DNA of 62,631 bases from Acidisphaera sp. S103 (GTDB taxonomy: Bacteria > Pseudomonadota > Alphaproteobacteria > Acetobacterales > Acetobacteraceae). The position numbers and the translations under genes were made by a program. The notes beneath the pieces are model-generated. The model saw nothing but the letters and a program-made list of their open reading frames with translations, made no database searches and had not been told where the DNA came from. Shown piece after piece: positions 26,293 through 34,211 of the stretch. Each line of letters starts with the position of its first letter. Positions within the stretch are counted from its first letter, which is position 1. Location of the stretch: positions 122,585 to 185,215 of the forward strand of contig NZ_LMUJ01000048.1 of assembly GCF_009765975.1 (NCBI RefSeq), read 5' to 3'.

Positions 26293-27462
26293 TTATTGCT
26301 TACCGGGGTCCTTGACGGCGGATACGTGGTCGAATTCGACATTTTGCAATTTGCCGCCGACTTTCTCCACCTTGCGGATGTAGATGTCCTGCACGATGTC
26401 GCGGGTGTCGGGGTCGATGCTGATCGGGCCGCGCGGGCTTACCCATTTCATCCCCTTGGCGGCGGCGACGAACGCATCGGCGTCGGTGCTGCCATGGGTT
26501 TTGTCCAGCACCGCGGCGATCAGGTGCATCCCGTCGTAGCCGGCGACCGACATGAAGTCCGGCCGGTCGTCCGGATAGGCTTTGTGATAGGCCGTGGTGA
26601 ACGCGGCGTTCTCCGGCGATTTATGTGCCTCGGAGTAATGGAAAGACGTGATCATTCCGAGTGCCTGATCACCGATGGAGTCGAGAATTTCCTCGTCTGT
26701 CAGGTCGCCTGTGGCGATCATCTTGATGCCGGCTTTGTCGAGACCGCGTTCCTCGAAGCCTTTCATGAACGCGATGGTTCCGGCGCCGGGGGGCAGGAAC
26801 AGGAAGACGGCGTCGGGCTTGCTGTCCTTGATCCGCTCAAGGAATGGTCCGTAGTCGGGATTCTTGACCGGCGCGCGCACGTCGCCGACGATTTGGCCAC
26901 CGGCGGCTTCGAAGGTTTTCTTGAACTGGCCCTCGGCGTCGTAGCCGGGGCCGTAGTCGGCGACCAGGATGAAGACCTTCTTGATGCCGTTCTTGGCCGC
27001 CCAACTGGCCATCGGCGCCGTGTTCTGCGGTAGGGTCATGGACGTGCGAACGATGTAGGGCGACTTGGTGGTGATCGCCGAGGTGGCGGCATTCATGACG
27101 ATCATCGGCTTTTTTGCCTCGGTGGCGACGGGGGCCACGGCGAAGGCCGATGGGGTCAGGGTGAAGCCGGCGAGGATATCGACCTTATCCTGAACGACGA
27201 GTTCCTGCGCGAGGCGTTTGCTGACGTCGCCTGCGGTACCAGGGCTGTCATCCTTGATGACCAGTTGAACCTTGCGGCCGCCGAAGGTGTCGCCATTGGT
27301 CTTGAGATAGAGTTCGACACCATGCTCGATCTGCTTGCCATAGGCGCCGAAAGGACCGGTCAGGGCCAGGATCAGTCCAACCTTGACCGGTTCGGCGGCC
27401 GATGCGCCGCCAGTCAGCGTCATAGCCAGCGCCAGGGTGGCGAGGCATTTTTTCAGAATCAT
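26293..27462 (-). CDS. Liv-type ABC transporter substrate-binding protein
   Basis: Periplasmic binding protein of 389 residues with a Sec signal peptide (KKCLATLALAMTLTGGASA, cut before AEPVKVG). It has the type I fold: VGLILALTGPFGAYGKQ, DKVDILAGFTLTPSAFAVAP and VFILVADYGPGYDAEG. The ATG at 27462 is behind GGGAGAG and fits the signal peptide. Ligand class is uncertain: the operon head encodes an acyl-CoA ligase and a hydrolase, so an aromatic or organic acid is as likely as leucine. Confidence 0.92.
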   Translation of the reverse strand: MILKKCLATLALAMTLTGGASAAEPVKVGLILALTGPFGAYGKQIEHGVELYLKTNGDTFGGRKVQLVIKDDSPGTAGDVSKRLAQELVVQDKVDILAGFTLTPSAFAVAPVATEAKKPMIVMNAATSAITTKSPYIVRTSMTLPQNTAPMASWAAKNGIKKVFILVADYGPGYDAEGQFKKTFEAAGGQIVGDVRAPVKNPDYGPFLERIKDSKPDAVFLFLPPGAGTIAFMKGFEERGLDKAGIKMIATGDLTDEEILDSIGDQALGMITSFHYSEAHKSPENAAFTTAYHKAYPDDRPDFMSVAGYDGMHLIAAVLDKTHGSTDADAFVAAAKGMKWVSPRGPISIDPDTRDIVQDIYIRKVEKVGGKLQNVEFDHVSAVKDPGKQ

Positions 27463-27576
27463 GCGTTTCTCTCCCTGCGGTCGTTCGTCATTCGGGTCAT
27501 CATGCGCCCATGGCGGCAACTTGACAGTAAGCCGGAATGTGTCAACGACTTTGATTCGGATCGGTCACGTCCGACC

Positions 27577-29073
27577 TTAGCTGTATTGTTTTCGCAGTTC
27601 CCGCTTTAGCAATTTGCCCGCCGTGTTACGCGGCAGGTTGTCGACGAACACGACTTTCTTGGGTAATTTGTAGGGGGCCAGATGCGCCCGAGCCAACGCC
27701 ACCAATGTGGCTTCGTCGACTGTCTGGCCGGGGCGGAGGACCACGAACGCGGTGACTGCCTCGATCCATTTATCGTCGGGCAGGCCGACCACGGCGACCT
27801 CCGACACCGCGGGGTGGGTGAACAATATTTCCTCGACCTCACGACTGGCCACCAGCACGCCGCCGGTGTTGATCACATCGCGGATGCGATCGACGATATA
27901 AAGGTAGCCTTCCTCATCGAAGTAGCCGACATCGCCGGAGTGAAACCAGCCGCCGGCGAAAGCTTCGGCGGTTTCCGCCGGTTTGTCCCAGTAGCCGGTC
28001 AGCAGATGCGGCGAACGGTGCACGATTTCGCCGTGGGTTCCTGGCGGCACGTCGTTCATGTCGGGATCGACGACCCGGGTCTCGACGTTCAGGCAAGGCC
28101 GCCCGCAGGAGGCGGGACGGGCGTCATGCTCCTCCGGCCGCAGGACGGTGGCGAGCGGAGCGATCTCGGTCTGGCCATAACAGTTGTAGGGACGCGCGCG
28201 CGGCAGCCGTTCGCGCAACTCGTTGAGCACCGGAACCGGCATGATCGAGGCGCCGTAATAGATTTTTTCCAGTGACGACAAATCGCGTGTCGCAAAATCG
28301 GGGTGCCGCAACAGGCTGATCCATACCGTCGGTGGGGCGAAGAACGAGGTGATGCGTTCCTGCTCGATCAACCGCAGCACGAGATCCGGCACAGGCGCCT
28401 CGATCAGAATGTTGCGGGCACCGACGAGAAGCTGCGGCATGGTAAAGGCGTGGGTCTGCGCCGTGTGATACAATGGCAGTGCCGCGAGAGCTTGATCGGA
28501 CTCGGCATAATCCATGTTGTGGATGACCGAGTAGTATTGCGACAGCATCGCCTTGTGCGTCATCATCGCACCCTTGGGTGCGGCTGTGGTGCCTGATGTA
28601 TAGACAATCTGCGCCAGGGTGTCGTCGTCCAGGTCCGGGTCCGGTCCGGTTGGCGCATCCGGATTCAGAGCGATGGCGACAAGGTCATTCAGAGGGCGGG
28701 CATCGACGTCGATCTCGGCGAGGTTTGCCTCCAGGCCGGCGCCGGTCAACACAAGGCGGGACCCGGATTGCCGCACGATGTACGACAGTTCCTCACCGGT
28801 CAGTGCATAGTTCACCGGTACATGCACGAAGCCGCCGCGCACGCAGGCCAGCCAGGCGATGAAATACGCGTCGGAGTTCCGGCCGTAGGCGGCGATCCGG
28901 TCACCGGCGTTCAGCCCGAGGCCTGCGAAATGCCCGGCCACCCGATCGGCGGCGCGATCCAGCGCGTTGAACGACCAGTCGCGATCCCCGAACACCAAAG
29001 CCGATCGATCTCGGAACAATCGCGCCGATCGGCGGATCGCGTCGCCAACGGTGTTGCGGCGGATCAGGTTCAT
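27577..29073 (-). CDS. AMP-dependent acyl-CoA synthetase/ligase
   Basis: Adenylate-forming enzyme of 498 residues that makes an acyl-adenylate from acid and ATP and then the CoA thioester. The P-loop-like motif IVYTSGTTAAPKGAMMTHK lies near residue 165, YNCYGQTEIAPLATV near 300, the hinge DVGYFDEEGYLYIVDRIRD near 390 and the catalytic Lys near the end in PRNTAGKLLKR. The start ATG is one base after the RidA stop, so the pair is co-translated. The sequence style is of medium/long-chain or aromatic acid ligases; the acid is not readable. It probably activates what the adjoining transporter imports. Confidence 0.92.
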   Translation of the reverse strand: MNLIRRNTVGDAIRRSARLFRDRSALVFGDRDWSFNALDRAADRVAGHFAGLGLNAGDRIAAYGRNSDAYFIAWLACVRGGFVHVPVNYALTGEELSYIVRQSGSRLVLTGAGLEANLAEIDVDARPLNDLVAIALNPDAPTGPDPDLDDDTLAQIVYTSGTTAAPKGAMMTHKAMLSQYYSVIHNMDYAESDQALAALPLYHTAQTHAFTMPQLLVGARNILIEAPVPDLVLRLIEQERITSFFAPPTVWISLLRHPDFATRDLSSLEKIYYGASIMPVPVLNELRERLPRARPYNCYGQTEIAPLATVLRPEEHDARPASCGRPCLNVETRVVDPDMNDVPPGTHGEIVHRSPHLLTGYWDKPAETAEAFAGGWFHSGDVGYFDEEGYLYIVDRIRDVINTGGVLVASREVEEILFTHPAVSEVAVVGLPDDKWIEAVTAFVVLRPGQTVDEATLVALARAHLAPYKLPKKVVFVDNLPRNTAGKLLKRELRKQYS

Positions 29074-29074
29074 G

Positions 29075-29467
29075 TCACGCCACCGCTTCGGCTTCGATTT
29101 CCACCACCCAGGCCGGGTCCGCCAAACCGGCGACGAACAGCAGCGTTGAGGCTGGCGGCGCCTCATCGCCGAACACCGCGCCCCGAGCCTGACGATAGCT
29201 CGGCAGCAGGCCTCGATCGGTGAGGAAAGCGGTCGTCTTGACGATGTTGGCCAGCGTCATGTCATTCGCCGCCAGGACGGCGCGGAGATTGGCGAAAGCC
29301 TGGGCGATCTGCCCTTCGGCATTGTCGGGGATGGAACCATCCGGCGCGACGCCGACCTGGCCGGAGATGATCAGGCGGCGGTAGTTTCCGGTGATTTGGA
29401 CGGCGAGTGTATATCCGGTCGGAGTGCGAACGGCGGGCGGATTGCTGCGGGTGACCTCGGCGGCCAT
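29075..29467 (-). CDS. RidA family protein
   Basis: Small trimeric enamine/imine deaminase-type protein of 130 residues. Family features are NYRRLIISGQVGVAPDGSIP and IAQAFANLRAVLAANDMTLANIVKTTAFLTD, then the C-terminal PPASTLLFVAGLADPAWVVEIEAEAVA, shown here only as landmarks. The active-site Arg of RidA (usually in PxRxxV) is not evident: the equivalent place reads PPASTLLFV, so this may be a divergent Rid subfamily with another role. The ATG follows GGGAGAT. Confidence 0.85.
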   Translation of the reverse strand: MAAEVTRSNPPAVRTPTGYTLAVQITGNYRRLIISGQVGVAPDGSIPDNAEGQIAQAFANLRAVLAANDMTLANIVKTTAFLTDRGLLPSYRQARGAVFGDEAPPASTLLFVAGLADPAWVVEIEAEAVA

Positions 29468-29483
29468 GACGTATCTCCCTGTT

Positions 29484-30512
29484 TTATTGGGCGAGGTGGG
29501 CTCGCACTTCGTTCTGGATGAACAGCATATCGGTCGGATTTGCAACCGGATTGCCAGCCCGATGACCCCAGATACTGGGGATCGGCCGCAGTGTGGCGTT
29601 GGCCAGGAATGGCAGCTCCGCCTGGTTGTCGGCGGTGCGGAAATACAGGTCGGTCGCGCCCGGCATCAGCAGGACGCGGGCCTGGATGGCCCGCAACGCC
29701 GCGGTCAGGTCGCCGTCGTAGAGGTCGTTGGCAGCAATGTCGGCGGCGTCCCAGGTGCGGAGCTGAGCGTACAGATTGGCGGCCGGGCGGGCACCGAAAC
29801 GGTCTTCCCAGTCGGTTTTCAGGAAGGTCTCCAAATCGGGCGCGCCCAGGTTGGGGGCAGGGCCGTCGGCCAGATGCAGGCCAGCCCGATAAAAGTCCTG
29901 GCTGAGCGCCCAGGCGGCGTAAATCCGCCCGAAAGCGCGTTTCGCGGCACGCGGTTCGGCGGAGAAGCGGCCGTTGCCGATGTGTTGCGGAGCCGCTTCC
30001 AACGTCGCCATCAATGAGCGCAGGAAGATCTGGTTATGCACGGACGTGCGGGCGACACCGCAATTCACGACGATGCGGTCCACCCGGTCGGGGAACAATG
30101 CGGCCCAGTGGTAGGCCTGCAATGCACCCATCGACCAGCCGTATACGCAGGCGATGCGATCGATGCCGAACAATTCGGTCAATGCTCGGCGTTGCGTCTG
30201 AACATTGTCATGGATGGTGACCAGCGTGGGATAGTCGTCCGTATCGGACGGCGATGACGATCGGCCGTTGCCGAACATGTCGGGGATGACGATGAACCAG
30301 CGCTGCGGGTCCAGGACCTTGTCAGGGCCGATCAGCCACTCCAGGTCCGGATGCTGCGCGCCATAGCTGGTTGGGTAGATGATGACGTTGTCGCGGGCCG
30401 GGGACAGCGTACCGTGGGTTTTCCAGGACAGCCGAGCGGACGGTAGGCGAGCGCCGGATTGGAGCGTGATGTCGCCGGCTTCGAATGTGCCTTGCTGTGT
30501 TGGCCAGGTCAT
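29484..30512 (-). CDS. Alpha/beta hydrolase, homoserine acetyltransferase (MetX)-like
   Basis: Protein of 342 residues of the MetX-like alpha/beta hydrolase group: SWKTHGTLSPARDNVIIYPTSYGAQ near residue 30, the nucleophile Ser in YGWSMGALQAYHWA near 125, an acid in LMPGATDLYFRTADNQ and a His in IPSIWGHRAGNPV. True MetX enzymes have GGSMGGM at the nucleophile; here it is GWSMGAL, so acetyl transfer to homoserine is doubtful and an esterase or lactonase role is as likely. The ATG follows GGAG. It heads the leftward run RidA, acyl-CoA ligase and transporter. Confidence 0.82.
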   Translation of the reverse strand: MTWPTQQGTFEAGDITLQSGARLPSARLSWKTHGTLSPARDNVIIYPTSYGAQHPDLEWLIGPDKVLDPQRWFIVIPDMFGNGRSSSPSDTDDYPTLVTIHDNVQTQRRALTELFGIDRIACVYGWSMGALQAYHWAALFPDRVDRIVVNCGVARTSVHNQIFLRSLMATLEAAPQHIGNGRFSAEPRAAKRAFGRIYAAWALSQDFYRAGLHLADGPAPNLGAPDLETFLKTDWEDRFGARPAANLYAQLRTWDAADIAANDLYDGDLTAALRAIQARVLLMPGATDLYFRTADNQAELPFLANATLRPIPSIWGHRAGNPVANPTDMLFIQNEVRAHLAQ

Positions 30513-30612
30513 GGAGGCTCCGTGTTTCGTCCCGGCGTCATTATGGGACACGTTACCGGTGTTGGGCAGCGCGTTTTTTCCTTGCGTTCGACCTGCAACC
30601 TGACGTAGAAAG

Positions 30613-31206
30613 ATGACGAACAAACAAAGAACATACGCTATGAGCGACACCACCAGCTCGATCCAGTCTCCCGAGCGTCTGCATGCCCAGGCGATTGCCG
30701 CGCTGGTGCCGTTCTTTGTCGATGGACCGACAAGGGACGTAAAGGCTGCTCGCCGCGTCGCTGAGGGTCTGCTGACCGACTACAAGGTCGGCACGCCGAA
30801 GGAACTGCAGCTTGCCACCCAGATCGTGGCGCTTGGATGGGCGGCGTTGGCCTGTCTGCGTGCCGCGGCGGCGGTCAAGAACCTGTCGATCGATGGAATG
30901 CTGGATTTGCAAGATGACGCTATCCTGCTGAATCGTCTGGCCCTGAAAGCGACCAAGATGCTGGAGGCGCGGCAGAAGGAACGAGCAAAAAATCCCCGAA
31001 CGATGACCCTGGAGAACACGAAGTGGGATGAGGGCGCGTTTCAACTGGCGATCAATCAGGCGTTGGATAAATACAACGACGCAAACGCCAAGCTGACGGC
31101 CTATATGGCGACGCTGGAACCCGTCGTGCCTAAAACCAAGCTGGCGATCCTATCCGCCGAACAGATGACTCCCGCGGTTCTGGCGCGCCGGGCTCAAGGC
31201 AACTGA
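30613..31206 (+). CDS. Conserved-looking hypothetical protein, helical
   Basis: I do not recognise a family with confidence. It has up to 197 residues; the start could be ATG 30613 (preceded by AGAAAG) or ATG 30640 (MSDTTSS). The protein is predicted mostly helical and soluble: a first half with TPKELQLATQIVALGWAALACLRAA, then a Lys/Arg-rich helix (LALKATKMLEARQKERAKN) and a final helical hairpin. No signal peptide, membrane segment or catalytic motif. Codon use matches the neighbours. It is divergent from the hydrolase operon and convergent with mbfA, so it stands alone. Confidence 0.65.
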   Translation: MTNKQRTYAMSDTTSSIQSPERLHAQAIAALVPFFVDGPTRDVKAARRVAEGLLTDYKVGTPKELQLATQIVALGWAALACLRAAAAVKNLSIDGMLDLQDDAILLNRLALKATKMLEARQKERAKNPRTMTLENTKWDEGAFQLAINQALDKYNDANAKLTAYMATLEPVVPKTKLAILSAEQMTPAVLARRAQGN

Positions 31207-31213
31207 GGCCGCG

Positions 31214-32170
31214 TCAACTACTGCCGATCAGGATTCCGACGCCGAATACCAGCGCCCCGCCGAACGCGACCTGAAGCGTTGCCGACAGCGGCGGGGTATC
31301 CATGTATTTCCATCGCACCCAGGAAATCACCGCCAGTTCCACGATCACCACGGCGATCGCGACCACCATCGCCGTCCAGAACGACGGTATAAGGAATGGC
31401 AGTGTGTGGCCGATTCCGCCGGCCGTGGTCATTAGCCCGCAGATGGCGCCGCGGATCAGTGGCGCGCCTCGGCCGGTCAGGCTGCCGTTGTCCGACAGCG
31501 CCTCGGCGAAGCCCATCGAAATGCCGGCACCGACCGATGCCGCCAGACCGACCAGGAATGTCTCCCACGTGTTGTTGGACGCGAACGCGGCGGCGAACAC
31601 TGGCGCCAGGGTGGATACGGACCCGTCCATAAGCCCGGCCAGGCCCGGCTGAACAACGCGCAGGACGAAGGATTGGCGGGCGTGGGCGTCCTCGGCACCG
31701 CGTATGCTGGCGGGCAGGTTTTCTTCCACCAGCTGGTCCGCGCGATGCTCGTGCTCGACCTCGGCGTCGGCGAGATCGCCGAGCAGCTTACGGATAGTGA
31801 CGTCCTCGCTGCGGGCGGCGGCTCGGCGATAGAAGCGCTGGGTCTCGGTTTCCAGGCTTTCCGCGAGGCTGCGCACGGCGTCCAGATTGAGCGGTGTCAT
31901 TTGCCAGACGGGCTTGTGATGGACGAAGCCGCGGACGTCATGGCGCCGGATCAGCGGAATATGCTCACCGAACTTACTGCGATAGACGTCCAGCAGGCGA
32001 CGACGGTGTTCACCTTCCTCGCCGGCCATCTCGGTGAACACGTTCGCGCTGCCGGGATAGTCCGCGCGCAGCCCTTCGGCGATGTCGAGGTAGATACGGC
32101 CGTCTTCTTCCTCATTGGCGATGGCAAGGGCGAGAATCTCGCGTTCGGTCAGGTCTGAGAAATTGCGCAT
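31214..32170 (-). CDS. mbfA: Membrane-bound ferritin-like iron exporter, rubrerythrin-VIT1 fusion
   Basis: Protein of 318 residues joining two domains. Residues 1-150 form a ferritin-like/erythrin four-helix bundle with acidic and His ligands (NEEEDGRIY at 19-27, EEGEHRRRL at 51-59, DAEVEHEHR at 135-143). Residues from about 165 on form a VIT1/CCC1-type transporter with GLMDGSVSTLAPVFAAAFAS and four to five membrane helices. In Bradyrhizobium and Agrobacterium MbfA exports iron and protects from peroxide under Irr control. The start at 32170 (MRNFSDLTEREILALAI) matches the family; an extension to 32272 is open but looks non-family. I could not find a convincing Irr box upstream. Confidence 0.88.
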   Translation of the reverse strand: MRNFSDLTEREILALAIANEEEDGRIYLDIAEGLRADYPGSANVFTEMAGEEGEHRRRLLDVYRSKFGEHIPLIRRHDVRGFVHHKPVWQMTPLNLDAVRSLAESLETETQRFYRRAAARSEDVTIRKLLGDLADAEVEHEHRADQLVEENLPASIRGAEDAHARQSFVLRVVQPGLAGLMDGSVSTLAPVFAAAFASNNTWETFLVGLAASVGAGISMGFAEALSDNGSLTGRGAPLIRGAICGLMTTAGGIGHTLPFLIPSFWTAMVVAIAVVIVELAVISWVRWKYMDTPPLSATLQVAFGGALVFGVGILIGSS

Positions 32171-32314
32171 GGCGCGGAATGTGGCCGGGCCAGCCATTTC
32201 GTCAAGTAGAAAGCGTAATGATGCGAATGAGTTGCAGGGGCGCCGCTTCTCGATCGCCATAATCCGGGGCATGACGAGCGATCGCGGCGGAACGCTGGAA
32301 CAACTTGGCCCCTG

Positions 32315-32347
32315 ATATGGAGGGGGCGTGAGCCGCCCCCTCCATAT
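32315..32347. terminator. Strong 14-bp hairpin after modA
   Basis: ATATGGAGGGGGCG-TGAGC-CGCCCCCTCCATAT is a perfect 14-bp inverted repeat starting 4 bases after the modA stop and ahead of mbfA on the same strand. It probably ends the binding-protein transcript and insulates mbfA. There is no T-run after the stem, so Rho help or RNA stabilisation are alternatives. Confidence 0.6.
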
Positions 32348-32351
32348 CGCT

Positions 32352-33101
32352 CTATTCGACCTTGAAGCCGCGTTGCGCGAACGCCGCGCGCGCCTGCGGA
32401 CCGGCCAGGAACTTGAGCAACGCCCGCGCGTCGGGCGTGTCGCCGGATTTCGTCACCGCGAACGGATAGGTGATCGGATCATGGCTGCTCGCGGGGAAGG
32501 TTCCCGCCACCATCACGCCCTTCGATACAGCCGCATCGGTCCGGTAAACGATACCGGCCGGCGCTTCACCGCGTTCCACCAATAGCAGGCCAGACCGCAC
32601 GTCGTCGGTACGCGCCAGCCGTTGCTCGATGCTGTCCCACAATCCCAGCTTCTTCAGCGCCTGTTCGGCATAGATGCCAACCGGCACATGGGCCGGGTCA
32701 CCCACCGCCAGCCGACCGTTCGCGCCAAGCAAGCCCGCCAGGTTGAACTTCGGTCCGATGGTGACGTGCAGAGGCTTGTTCGCGGGGACCACCAGGACAA
32801 GGTCGTTACCCAACAGGTCCTTTCGCGTGTCGGGGATGATCAGGTTCTTCTGCGCCGCGTAATCCATCCACTTCTCATCGGCGGAGGCGAACAGGTTCGC
32901 CGGCGCACCTTGCTCGATCTGCCGTGCCAGGGTGGAACTGGCGCCGAACGACATGGTCAGTGCCGGGTGGCCCGCTTTCACCCACAGCGCCGAGACATCT
33001 TTCATCGCGTCAGTCAGGCTGGCCGCGGCGAATACCGTCACTGCCTGGGCGCGCGCGGCCAACGGCATAAGCAGCATGCAGAGAAACAACAGAAAACGCA
33101 T
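32352..33101 (-). CDS. modA: Molybdate ABC transporter substrate-binding protein ModA
   Basis: Periplasmic oxyanion-binding protein of 249 residues. Signal peptide RFLLFLCMLLMPLAARAQA, then the ModA hallmarks VFAAASLTDAMKDVSALW, MSFGASSTLARQIEQGAPANLFASAD (landmarks, Ser and Ala backbone ligands) and LVLVERGEAPAGIVYRTDA. Normally followed by modB and modC, but the next gene is mbfA behind a hairpin. It follows a TroA/BtuF-fold binding protein after 12 bp and is surely co-transcribed with it. The permease and ATPase must be elsewhere in the genome or the protein has another role. Confidence 0.92.
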   Translation of the reverse strand: MRFLLFLCMLLMPLAARAQAVTVFAAASLTDAMKDVSALWVKAGHPALTMSFGASSTLARQIEQGAPANLFASADEKWMDYAAQKNLIIPDTRKDLLGNDLVLVVPANKPLHVTIGPKFNLAGLLGANGRLAVGDPAHVPVGIYAEQALKKLGLWDSIEQRLARTDDVRSGLLLVERGEAPAGIVYRTDAAVSKGVMVAGTFPASSHDPITYPFAVTKSGDTPDARALLKFLAGPQARAAFAQRGFKVE

Positions 33102-33113
33102 GGATTGGACCTC

Positions 33114-34088
33114 TCAGGGGTGAACGGAACGGACATCCGACAGCACGGAGGCAAGCGCCGCCGGCGTCAATGTGTGGTCATAGAGAACCGCACTGGACAG
33201 GGCGGCGAGCGTCACAGGGTCGCGTCCGCTGAGCCACGCCAGTCCGATCAGGCGGTTGACCGATGGCGGTTCCTCGAGCCAGCCGAACGGCAGGCTGGGA
33301 GCAACGAGGGCATGACCTTCCCGGACCGCCCGCACACCCTTCCATGCGTCGGAGTGCGCGATCGTTTCACGCATAGCCGGATCGGAGAAGACCAGCATGT
33401 CGGGATCGAGTGCCTTGATCGCGTCGATGCTGGCCGGCCGGAAAACCCCCTGCCCATCCGGGGCGACAACCTGCCAGCCGAGGCGACTAAAGACCTCGGT
33501 CACGTCAGTGTTCGGCGCCGCGACCAGCAGGCCGTCGGAGCCACGCGCGTACAGCACCTTCGGGTGGTTGTTTGGAATGGGGAGTACCAGCAGGGCTTCG
33601 GCGAACTTCGCCAGCATTTCGCCGCGGTCCTGACGGTGCAGGATAGTGCCGAGTTCGCGAAACGTGTCGGGGATTTTGGCCAGTGAACCGTCGAGCAGGA
33701 TGGTTGGGATACCGGTTCGTTGCTGCGTTGCCCTGGCCAGATCTGCATAACGCGGCGACACGGTGCCGTAGTCCAGGATCAGGTCCGGCTTCAGGGTGTC
33801 GATCTGCCGCGAAACGTCGTCATGCCCGGTCACGCGTGGAATTTGCGGCAGTTTCGCCGCATCCGGCGATAGCAGCGCGCGCGCATCCGCCGATACCGGG
33901 AAGGGCCATCCCGCCATCAGGTCCGGTGCTATGGCCTCCAGAAGAACAGCGGCGGGCGGCCCGGCGGGTATGACATGGGCGATATGGTCCGGGACCTGAA
34001 CCGTTCGGCCCGTCGCGTCGACGATCTGGGCCGCGACCGCATTGGCCGACCACATCATGACCAAAAGCAGGATCGCGCGACCGCGCAT
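33114..34088 (-). CDS. TroA/BtuF-fold periplasmic substrate-binding protein
   Basis: Protein of 324 residues with a signal peptide (AILLLVMMWSANAVAA) followed by the type III binding-protein start QIVDATGRTVQVPDHIAHVIP. Two lobes are joined by a long helix; LKPDLILDYGTVSPRYADLA and KALDPDMLVFSDPAM are the usual lobe-end strands. Relatives bind haem, ferric siderophores, cobalamin, or molybdate and tungstate (MolA type). The 12-bp spacing to modA makes an oxyanion ligand attractive, but this is an inference. No FecCD-type permease or ATPase gene is in the window. Confidence 0.8.
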   Translation of the reverse strand: MRGRAILLLVMMWSANAVAAQIVDATGRTVQVPDHIAHVIPAGPPAAVLLEAIAPDLMAGWPFPVSADARALLSPDAAKLPQIPRVTGHDDVSRQIDTLKPDLILDYGTVSPRYADLARATQQRTGIPTILLDGSLAKIPDTFRELGTILHRQDRGEMLAKFAEALLVLPIPNNHPKVLYARGSDGLLVAAPNTDVTEVFSRLGWQVVAPDGQGVFRPASIDAIKALDPDMLVFSDPAMRETIAHSDAWKGVRAVREGHALVAPSLPFGWLEEPPSVNRLIGLAWLSGRDPVTLAALSSAVLYDHTLTPAALASVLSDVRSVHP

Positions 34089-34211
34089 GCTGTTCTCCCC
34101 TGGGGGCCACGGTATAGTCCGCCCGATACAACGGCAACAGGGGGCCGCGGGCTAGCCGCCTGTTGGTGACCTGCTATCGTCTTTTGGGCTTTCCCGGCGG
34201 AGAAACGGACG

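Noticed and set aside
29484-30512. Homoserine O-acetyltransferase (metX)
   Set aside because: The nucleophile box is GWSMGAL and not GGSMGGM, and there is no methionine gene context; left as MetX-like hydrolase.
34089-34211. Cobalamin or molybdenum-cofactor riboswitch between the binding-protein gene and the symporter gene
   Set aside because: No B12 box or core sequence of either class could be found on either strand.
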